Positions 23,123-29,424 of a stretch of DNA of 29,424 bases are shown one piece after another. The notes beneath the pieces are model-generated. The model saw only the letters and a list, made by a program, of their open reading frames with translations, had not been told where the DNA came from and made no database searches. The position numbers and the translations under genes were made by a program. The number at the start of each line of letters is the position of its first letter. Position 1 is the first letter of the stretch. Source of the stretch: CBDUBS01 sp965365445 (GTDB taxonomy: Bacteria > Bacteroidota > Rhodothermia > Rhodothermales > DASSAV01); NCBI GenBank assembly GCA_965365445.1, contig CBDUBS010000023.1, positions 1 through 29,424 of the forward strand, given 5' to 3'.

Positions 23123-25198
23123 TTACCGCTGCCGGATCAGGCGGCCCGAATTAGCCATTATGCCGAGGTCCGGAATGGATTGCGCGGCGGCGGCGAGTAT
23201 GGGCGGCAATATCCCGAAGGCAGCCAGCGACAGCCCGACGAGGTTGTACGCGGCGGTAAAGCCGATGTTGGTCTTGACGACTCCCATGGTCCGGCGGGCG
23301 ATACGGACGAGATCCGGAACGAGGCTCCAGTCCTCGCGCAGAAGGCCGACATTCGCCGCTTCCATCGCCACGTCCGAGCCGACGACCCCCATGGCAATAC
23401 CTACGTCCGCTGCAACGAGCGCCGGCGCGTCGTTTACTCCGTCCCCGATCATGACGACCGTGTGGCCTCGTGCCTGATACTCCCGAACGATCCGTATTTT
23501 ATCCTCCGGCAGCAGTCCGGCCTGATACCCGATGCCGAGCGTGTGGGCTACGGCGGCGGCTGGGCCTTCCAGGTCGCCGGTGAGCAGCTCGATGTGCAGA
23601 ATACCGAGCGATTTCAGGGTTTGCACGGCATCGGCTACATCCGGGCGCAGTTCGTCCTCCGCGATCAATACCCCGGCGAGCGTGCCGTCCACCTCGACGC
23701 CCAGCACCGAGCCGCCGGATTTAAGGTATTCCGGCGGCAGCGCCTCCGCAGCCAGCGCACGGGCATTTCCGACGACCACCGTGCGCCCGCCGACGACGGC
23801 CCGAACGCCAACCCCCGGTCGGGCCTCGAACGCTTCGGGGATTGCGGGTGTCAGGTGCTTCTCCCGGGCCAACCGAAGCACGGCTTCCGCAAGCGGGTGC
23901 TCCGAGTACCGTTCGGCCGATGCGGCCCATGTCAAAAGCTCATCCGGCCCTGTCCCGTCGAGAGGGAATACCCCGGTGATCCGCGGGCGCCCCAACGTCA
24001 GGGTGCCGGTTTTATCCACGAGGACGACATCGGCGCGGGCAGCGGCTTCAAGGTATTTCCCGCCCTTCACGAGCAGGCCCCTGCGGGCGGACGCCCCGAT
24101 CGAGGCCAGCATCGCCACGGGCGTGGCAAGGGCGAAGGCGCAGGAACAGGCCACCACGAGCACGGCAACGGTAGCCATGACGTCCTGGCGAAACGTATAC
24201 GTAAGAACCGCGACGATCGCCACCACGGGCAGGTAGTATGCAGAAAAGCGGTCGGCCAGCCGCTGAACGTCCCCCCGGTGAGCTTCCGCCTCCTCGACGA
24301 GGCGGATGACGCGGCCGAATGCGGTATCGTCTCCGATGCCGTCGGCCCGGATATGCAAATGGCCGAGCCGGGCCGTGGAGGCCGCATATACCGTCGAACC
24401 CGGCTGCACCTCGGCAGGAATGGATTCGCCCGTCAGGGTGGACTGGTCTACTGTAGCCATGCCGTCTACCACTTCGCCATCCACCGGGATGCGCTCGCCG
24501 GGCCGGACGAGCACGATATCCCCGGGCTTGAGCGTATCTACGGGAACGACGGTCTCTTTGCCCTCCCGCCACAGCCGGGCGGTGCGGGGCGCGAGTTCCG
24601 AAAGAGACCGGACGGATCGGCGGACACGCTCGGTGGTCGCTTTTTCTACATAGTCGCCGACGCGCATGAAAAAGACCACCACGGCTGCCGTGGTCCATTC
24701 GCCTATGACCAGCGCGGCCAGCGCCCCCACGGCCATGAGCGTGTGCGAGATGATCCGGCCCTGGAGGGCGGCCCGGATGACTGTCTCGAAAACGGGCCAC
24801 GCGATGATCGCGACGAACGCCAGGCCCACAGGAAGCGGCAACAGGCGCTGGATGGATGCAAAAAGTCCCAGCCACTCACCCGCGACGGCTACGAACAGTA
24901 CTACCCCGAATACCAGCCCGAGGATCAGGAAAAGCCGGCGGCTGAAGGAACCGGATGCCTCGGGTTCGGCGGCGTCGGGAACGGTATAGCCCGCCTGCCG
25001 CACGGCGCGCCGAACGGCCGGAAGAACGGACGAATCGGGTTGCCGGAGCTCGATCACGGCCCGGGAAGTCGCCAGCCGCACCTCCACGGAGGCTACACCC
25101 GGTACGGCCTCGACGGCTTTCTGTACGGTGCGGGCGCAGGAGGCGCAATCCATACCCTCCACCGGGATTTCGACAACCGTCTGGTCCTTCCTTTTCAC
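23123..25198 (-). CDS. Heavy-metal P1B-type ATPase with unusual CSC membrane motif
   Basis: 691 residues from GTG 25198, preceded by GGGGCGG; the frame stays open back to 25762 but that part overlaps the MFS gene and has no domain. An N-terminal metal-binding domain has MDCASC (Cys18, Cys21). TGES is at 256-259, the phosphorylation site DKTGT at 395-399, the SEHPLA histidine at 434 and GDGVND at 585-590, so catalysis looks intact. The metal site in helix six reads CSC (351-353) where copper and zinc pumps have CPC, and the last helix has QSIPDLG instead of the copper MxxSS or zinc DGG type. It exports a metal cation, but which one cannot be stated. Its stop lies nine bases from the convergent permease stop. 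No metal regulator is next to it. Confidence 0.9.
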   Translation of the reverse strand: MKRKDQTVVEIPVEGMDCASCARTVQKAVEAVPGVASVEVRLATSRAVIELRQPDSSVLPAVRRAVRQAGYTVPDAAEPEASGSFSRRLFLILGLVFGVVLFVAVAGEWLGLFASIQRLLPLPVGLAFVAIIAWPVFETVIRAALQGRIISHTLMAVGALAALVIGEWTTAAVVVFFMRVGDYVEKATTERVRRSVRSLSELAPRTARLWREGKETVVPVDTLKPGDIVLVRPGERIPVDGEVVDGMATVDQSTLTGESIPAEVQPGSTVYAASTARLGHLHIRADGIGDDTAFGRVIRLVEEAEAHRGDVQRLADRFSAYYLPVVAIVAVLTYTFRQDVMATVAVLVVACSCAFALATPVAMLASIGASARRGLLVKGGKYLEAAARADVVLVDKTGTLTLGRPRITGVFPLDGTGPDELLTWAASAERYSEHPLAEAVLRLAREKHLTPAIPEAFEARPGVGVRAVVGGRTVVVGNARALAAEALPPEYLKSGGSVLGVEVDGTLAGVLIAEDELRPDVADAVQTLKSLGILHIELLTGDLEGPAAAVAHTLGIGYQAGLLPEDKIRIVREYQARGHTVVMIGDGVNDAPALVAADVGIAMGVVGSDVAMEAANVGLLREDWSLVPDLVRIARRTMGVVKTNIGFTAAYNLVGLSLAAFGILPPILAAAAQSIPDLGIMANSGRLIRQR

Positions 25199-25475
25199 GT
25201 TCCGCCCCCGATCTGGCTGATGCACTACCACAGGCTCTATCCGGCCCGCCGATGATGGACCGATGGGCCTCTCGTTTATCGAAATGCGAAGGAAAGGTTT
25301 CCGGCGACGGGCGCGGGCGCCCGGCCATACGGCTGTCCGATAGGGTTCGGTCAATGAAGCGGCGCCCACCGCGAATACCGCGTCGGTCAACGGGGCGCCG
25401 GCTCTACCCTCTAACTTACCCTCCGGCGTCCTGCCGGTGAACGCCCACACCCTGCCCGTCGACCGCCGTGCCCGT

Positions 25476-26651
25476 TCAAGCCGGTTTTGTCCTCCCGGCG
25501 GCCAGAAATACGGGAACCGCGCCCAGTTGAATAGCGGCAGAGAACAGTACGAGAGCCGGCAGCGACAGGCTGTAGAGGGCTCCCATGACGGCGCTTCCGG
25601 CAAACCACGCCACACCGTATGCCGCGTTGAAAATACCGTAGGCAGCGCCGCGCCGGCTAGCGGGCACGAGGTCGCCGATGGCAGCGCGCAGGATGGATTC
25701 CTGCGCTCCCATTCCGATCCCCCAGAGCACCATGCCGCCCAGCGCCCAGTGGTAATTGCCAAGGAAGGCGAGCGGTACGAACGTGGAGGAAAGCAGCACG
25801 GCCGCAGCCATCACCCGGGACCCGAAGCGGTCGTACAGGCGGCCGAAGGCAAGGGCGGCGAAGGCATCGACCCCCATGGCGACGGCGTAGAAAATGGGAA
25901 TAGCGGCATCGGAGGCGAGTTCGGTTTGCTGGAAGTGGTATGCAATGAGCGGAAAATCGGCGTAACCCGCCGCGAGCAGGGCGGCCGCCAGAACGTACAG
26001 CCGAAAGCGACGGGGGAACGGCGCCCGGCGGTCCTCTGCCGCCGATTCCGTCTCCAGGGTGCGGGGGTGAGGATATAGGAATCGCCCGAGCAGCAATATG
26101 GACAGGGCGATGGCCGCCGGAATCAGCAGGATGGCGAAGCCGAGCCGGTAATCAGCCCGGTACGCGAGCACGCCGGCCATCAGAAGCGGACCCATCACGG
26201 CGCCGGTCTGGTCGAGCGCCTCGTGAAGGCCGAAACCCCACCCCCGCCCGATGGAACTGGAAGCATGGGAGAGCATGGCATCGCGAGCCGGAGCGCGTAT
26301 CCCCTTCCCGATACGCTCGATCACGACGAGGAGGGCGGCGGTCTGCCAGTTACCGGCCAGCGCCAGCAGAGGAACGGCCAGCAGATTGACGCCATAGCCG
26401 ACAAAGACGAGCGACCAGTAAGCGGAGGTCCGGTCCAGGAGGTAGCCGCCGGCAAGTCGTACTCCGTACCCGAGAAACTCGCCCAACCCGGATACGATGC
26501 CCACGACCAGCGCGCTGGCCCCGAGAAGGCCGAGGTAGGGCCCGACAATGCTGCGCGCTCCTTCGTACGTCACATCGGCCCAGAGGCTCACGATGCCGAG
26601 CAGCACGATGAACAGCATGGCAGTGCGGCGCGGCAGGCTCGGATGTGTCAT
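25476..26651 (-). CDS. Major facilitator superfamily transporter
   Basis: 391 residues with about eleven to twelve hydrophobic helices and a central loop at about 195-215 (LETESAAEDRRAP). The N-terminus has SLWADVTYEGARSIVGPYL and the GYLLDRTSAY and ERIGKGIRAPARDAM loops, which mark a bacterial MFS subfamily often near the names of multidrug or unknown-substrate carriers; GRLYDRFGSR is the repeat of the loop in the second half. Substrate unknown. It lies 30 bases after the L-2-hydroxyglutarate oxidase gene on the same strand and is probably co-transcribed. A 277-base gap without visible genes separates it from the metal ATPase. Confidence 0.87.
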   Translation of the reverse strand: MTHPSLPRRTAMLFIVLLGIVSLWADVTYEGARSIVGPYLGLLGASALVVGIVSGLGEFLGYGVRLAGGYLLDRTSAYWSLVFVGYGVNLLAVPLLALAGNWQTAALLVVIERIGKGIRAPARDAMLSHASSSIGRGWGFGLHEALDQTGAVMGPLLMAGVLAYRADYRLGFAILLIPAAIALSILLLGRFLYPHPRTLETESAAEDRRAPFPRRFRLYVLAAALLAAGYADFPLIAYHFQQTELASDAAIPIFYAVAMGVDAFAALAFGRLYDRFGSRVMAAAVLLSSTFVPLAFLGNYHWALGGMVLWGIGMGAQESILRAAIGDLVPASRRGAAYGIFNAAYGVAWFAGSAVMGALYSLSLPALVLFSAAIQLGAVPVFLAAGRTKPA

Positions 26652-26681
26652 GCAGGCACCCGGTCGGATAAAAAGTAGGAG

Positions 26682-27878
26682 TTAGAACCGCCGGGCCAGT
26701 GTTTCGGCCACCAGCCGGCCGACATTCAGGGCCGCCGTGGCGGCAGGCGAGGCAGCATTGCTGACGTTGACGACCCGGTCGGTTTCCTCGATGAGGAAAT
26801 CATCCACCATGGCTCCATCCGGGCCGACAGCCTGGGCGCGGACGCCGGAGGGGGCAGGTTCGATGTCGTCGGCTTCGATTTCGGGGATGAGGTGTTGCAG
26901 CTTTTTCAGGAATATCCGTTTGCTGAGCGACTGGCCGATTTCTTGCAGGCCGGTTCTCCAGTGGCGCAGGGCGAGCCGCCGGAACCCCGGATAGGCAAAC
27001 ATCTCCACGAGCTCTTTCGGGTTGACGTCGGTGAACGTATATCCTTCCCGGGCGAAGGCCAGCACGGCGCTCGGGCCGCATTCGACGCCCCCCTCGATCA
27101 TCCGGGTGAAATGAACGCCCAGGAACGGAAACGCCGGATCGGGCACCGGGTAAATCAAGTTGCGGCAAAGGATTTCGGCTCGTTTTTTTAGCTTGAAGTA
27201 CTCGCCGCGGAACGGAATGATCTGCACGCGCGGCCTGACGCCGCTCATGCGGGTAACATGATCGGAGTACAGGCCGGCGCAGTTGATAACCCACCGGGCG
27301 TTTACCTCCCCCGCGGAGGTTTCGAGCGTGAGCCGGCCGTTGCGTCGGGCGATGCCCCGGACGGCGGCCCCCGTCAATACGTCGTGCCCGGCCTCGCGTA
27401 TGATTTCAGCCAGCCGTCGCGAAACGCCCGTGTAATCTACGATACCTGCCTCGGGGACGTACACAGCTTCGATTCCGGCAGCGTGCGGCTCCAGTTCGAG
27501 CAGCCGATCCCGTCCGATACGCTCGCAGGGAATCCCGTTGGCGAGGCCCCGTTCGTAAATCCGGGCAAGCAGAGGGCGCTCGTCTTCCCGGACGGCGACG
27601 ATGACCTTCCCGCACATCTCATACGGAACGCCCTCCCGCTCGCAAAACGCAACCAGCGCTTTCTTCCCCTCACGGCAGTTTTCGGCTTTCAGGGATCCGG
27701 GACGGTAATATATCCCGGAATGGATAACCCCGGAGTTGCGCCCTGTCTGGTGCAGCGCGACGTCAGGCTCCTTTTCGAGCACCAGCACCCGGCGCCGCCC
27801 GTAATGATGCACCAGGTGATGTGCCGTGGCAAGCCCTACGATGCCACCGCCCACGATTGCGATGTCGCATTGAGGCAT
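26682..27878 (-). CDS. lhgO: L-2-hydroxyglutarate oxidase
   Basis: 398 residues, normal for LhgO. The DAO-type FAD fold starts with CDIAIVGGGIVGLATA, and TGRNSGVIHSGIYY, PGSLKAENCREG and YVPEAGIVDY are highly typical of the LhgO/L2HGDH family; the C-terminal SNAASPAATAALNVGR closes the flavin site. The enzyme oxidises L-2-hydroxyglutarate, a by-product of malate dehydrogenase or of lysine breakdown, to 2-oxoglutarate, passing electrons to oxygen or the quinone pool. AAGGGA lies about eight bases before the ATG, a fair ribosome binding site. It heads a likely two-gene unit with the MFS carrier; no lysine-degradation genes are nearby. Confidence 0.94.
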   Translation of the reverse strand: MPQCDIAIVGGGIVGLATAHHLVHHYGRRRVLVLEKEPDVALHQTGRNSGVIHSGIYYRPGSLKAENCREGKKALVAFCEREGVPYEMCGKVIVAVREDERPLLARIYERGLANGIPCERIGRDRLLELEPHAAGIEAVYVPEAGIVDYTGVSRRLAEIIREAGHDVLTGAAVRGIARRNGRLTLETSAGEVNARWVINCAGLYSDHVTRMSGVRPRVQIIPFRGEYFKLKKRAEILCRNLIYPVPDPAFPFLGVHFTRMIEGGVECGPSAVLAFAREGYTFTDVNPKELVEMFAYPGFRRLALRHWRTGLQEIGQSLSKRIFLKKLQHLIPEIEADDIEPAPSGVRAQAVGPDGAMVDDFLIEETDRVVNVSNAASPAATAALNVGRLVAETLARRF

Positions 27879-27975
27879 ATAAAAATCCCTTCAGCTTTCC
27901 GGACGAGATGACGGGATATGATACGCAAATCGCACCGGGCGGGAACCGCCTGATGCAACTTTCACGACGGGCCGT

Positions 27976-28587
27976 TCAGCCCGGCGGCGCTACCCTGCAC
28001 CCGACGGCCGTAGGATGATCCCGGGCAAGGTACGTCGAAGCAAACGGCCGCAAGAGCCAGAGCACGGCGGCGTCTCCGGCGGCGGACGTGAGCATGAGCA
28101 CGCCGAAGGCCGTAAGCCAGCCGTCGCCAAGCAACAGACCGGCCGCCAGCGGCAGCAGCCCGAGCAACAAGCCCGGCAGGACGAGAACCCACCGGTATGC
28201 TGCGACCGTCATGGGGAGGGCGGTATGCACGTAGGCAATGCCTTCCCGGAGCCGCACGGCCATATGGATGGACCGGACCGGAATCCCGGCAAAGAGAATC
28301 ATCCCGAGGGCGTGCAGCAGTTCATGCACGAGCGCTCCGCCCAGATACGCCAGCGTCAGCAGCGTAAACGCGCCGAGCCACCCAAACAGCAGGCTCCATC
28401 CTTCCCTTTCCTGAAAGGGGAGATGAAACCCCCACAGCGCGCCGAATACGACCAGTGTGGTCAGTCCGAGGCCGAGAGTAAACCAGAGCGAAAATACGGC
28501 GACGGAGTGCAGGGGAATCAGCACATCCTGCCATCCGCCGGACGCGCCCGGCAGGGACCATGCGGAACGGGATTCATGCGATTCCAT
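27976..28587 (-). CDS. DUF3267 membrane zincin-like protein
   Basis: 203 residues. Four or so membrane helices; the second ends in GGALVHELLHALG, giving the zinc motif H88-E-x-x-H92. A later AAGDAAVLW could supply the third ligand, and the end DHPTAVGC is typical of the DUF3267 family (putative zincin peptidases of the membrane). The function of the family is not settled; intramembrane proteolysis is presumed from the motif. It is divergent from the M15-like gene, with about 120 bases between the starts, and is separated by about 100 bases from lhgO, so it may be a single-gene unit. Confidence 0.85.
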   Translation of the reverse strand: MESHESRSAWSLPGASGGWQDVLIPLHSVAVFSLWFTLGLGLTTLVVFGALWGFHLPFQEREGWSLLFGWLGAFTLLTLAYLGGALVHELLHALGMILFAGIPVRSIHMAVRLREGIAYVHTALPMTVAAYRWVLVLPGLLLGLLPLAAGLLLGDGWLTAFGVLMLTSAAGDAAVLWLLRPFASTYLARDHPTAVGCRVAPPG

Positions 28588-28707
28588 GGCCCGTGTAACC
28601 CCGGGATCACGGATTCGTTGCAGCTTGAGCGAAACGCCGCCGACGGGCAGGCTGTAGCTTGTACGGCCTGTAGCATGATGAAAACATACTTTCCCTCCAG
28701 CGTGGTC

Positions 28708-29424
28708 ATGAAAAATTCCTCACGGCGATGGATCCCTACGGCGCTCGTTCTGGCGGCAGCGGCAGGGGTAATCATGCTGCTGTGGCCGGTATGGAAGTAC
28801 GGAACGCCCCCTGCGGAGCTGGTCGATACGGCGCTGGCGGCTCCGGCCGACGACGGCTCCTCCACGGCCTCGTTTGCCGTCCGGTACCGGGGCGTGGAAA
28901 CCGCCTACCGGCCCTCTCCGGCCTTCATCATGCCGGGCGATACGCTCCAGGTGGAACGGGCTTCCGGCTCCGTCGGACGTGCGTTGGCGATGGAAGCCGA
29001 ACGGGGGCAGGTGCTTCGGGCCGGCCCCGGCGCATGGAGATGGGTGGCCCCGGGCGAAACGGGCCTGCATCGCCTCACGCTGCGGGACGAAGGAAGCGGG
29101 CGTACACTGATTCTCCATGCCTTCGTGCTGACCCCGTTCGACCATCGGCGGGAAGTGCTGAACGGCTTCCGGGTAGGTCGCTACGAGTTCAAGCCCCTCC
29201 GTAACGACCCGGCTTACATCCGGCCGCGCGGGTTCATCGAGGTGACGCGAGAGAATCAGGACGCGCTCGTCAGCCCCCATTTCCGGTTGGGGCAGTTCCT
29301 GGCCAAACAGGAAGGGGATTATCCCAAGTATCTCATCCTGCAGGAAAAATTACTCCTCAAGCTGGAAGCCATACTGGAAGCTGTAAGGAAGGCCGGCCAC
29401 GAGGCGCAGACCCTGCACGTCATG
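28708..29424 (+). CDS. Exported M15-like (D-Ala-D-Ala carboxypeptidase fold) peptidase, 3' end outside window
   Basis: 239 residues are seen and the frame is open at the right edge. ATG 28708 puts a hydrophobic segment at residues 7-27 after a basic start; ATG 28678 in the same frame would add ten residues. A short beta-rich region (about 45-150) follows, then NGFRVGRYEF and SPHFRLGQFLAKQEGDYPKY with LLLKLEAILEAV and TLHVM, a layout that I recall preceding the SGYRTP zinc site of M15A-type cell wall peptidases. The catalytic zinc residues would lie just beyond the window, so activity cannot be checked here. It likely works on peptidoglycan in the periplasm. Confidence 0.65.
   Translation, partial: MKNSSRRWIPTALVLAAAAGVIMLLWPVWKYGTPPAELVDTALAAPADDGSSTASFAVRYRGVETAYRPSPAFIMPGDTLQVERASGSVGRALAMEAERGQVLRAGPGAWRWVAPGETGLHRLTLRDEGSGRTLILHAFVLTPFDHRREVLNGFRVGRYEFKPLRNDPAYIRPRGFIEVTRENQDALVSPHFRLGQFLAKQEGDYPKYLILQEKLLLKLEAILEAVRKAGHEAQTLHVM

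Noticed and set aside
23180..25255. Long plus-strand open frame of about 690 codons opposite the metal ATPase
   Set aside because: Composition is Arg/Gly/His-rich with no domain; the minus-strand frame has every P-type ATPase motif. It is an antisense shadow of GC-rich coding DNA.
25199..25762. N-terminal extension of the metal ATPase frame
   Set aside because: It overlaps the end of the MFS gene, has no domain, and the metal-binding domain begins right after GTG 25198.

Overview
The window reads as chromosomal DNA of a GC-rich, aerobic, carotenoid-making bacterium. The best guess is a Salinibacter/Rhodothermales-type member of the Bacteroidota/Rhodothermota. This rests on gene content: a CrtO-type ketolase, a fused CrtYcd-type lycopene cyclase and a CruF hydratase together, the parts expected for a monocyclic keto-carotenoid of the salinixanthin kind. 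Other hints are an exported oligopeptidase B, a ThuA lipoprotein and few clear Shine-Dalgarno sites. The placement is inference, not a database result. I see no insertion sequence, integrase, phage gene or CRISPR array.

Layout. 3-230 is the tail of a secreted beta-helix type protein. 246-2733 (minus) holds a two-RCK potassium channel and a ThuA lipoprotein; 2908-5031 (plus) an exported S9A peptidase. 5012-13720 is a divergent carotenoid cluster. To the left run crtO-like ketolase and lycopene cyclase. To the right run a CarH-like MerR/B12 photoreceptor-repressor, a three-part fusion (CruF hydratase + CrtB phytoene synthase + membrane segment + orphan C-terminal domain), a PlsC-like acyltransferase, CrtI desaturase and Idi isomerase. 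Stops and starts overlap as ATGA at three junctions. 13923-14116 holds tRNA-Ser(GCT) on the minus strand with its own promoter and terminator.

14456-23113 is a sulfate assimilation operon. A sigma70-like promoter leads into a complete SAM-I riboswitch with a following terminator hairpin, then cysI, cobA/SUMT, cysH (iron-sulfur APS reductase type), siroheme dehydrogenase/chelatase, cysD, cysN and an SLC13-type permease. Together these would import sulfate, activate it to APS, reduce it to sulfite and sulfide, and make the siroheme cysI needs. CysN carries a C-terminal relic of APS kinase that has lost its P-loop, which fits direct reduction of APS.

23123-28587 (minus) holds a metal P-type ATPase with an unusual CSC motif, an MFS transporter, L-2-hydroxyglutarate oxidase and a DUF3267 membrane zincin. 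The window closes with the start of an exported M15-like peptidase on the plus strand.

The points most worth a second look are the CruF-CrtB-X fusion next to a CarH-type light sensor, the orphan third domain of that fusion, the dead CysC domain on CysN, and the CSC-type metal ATPase.
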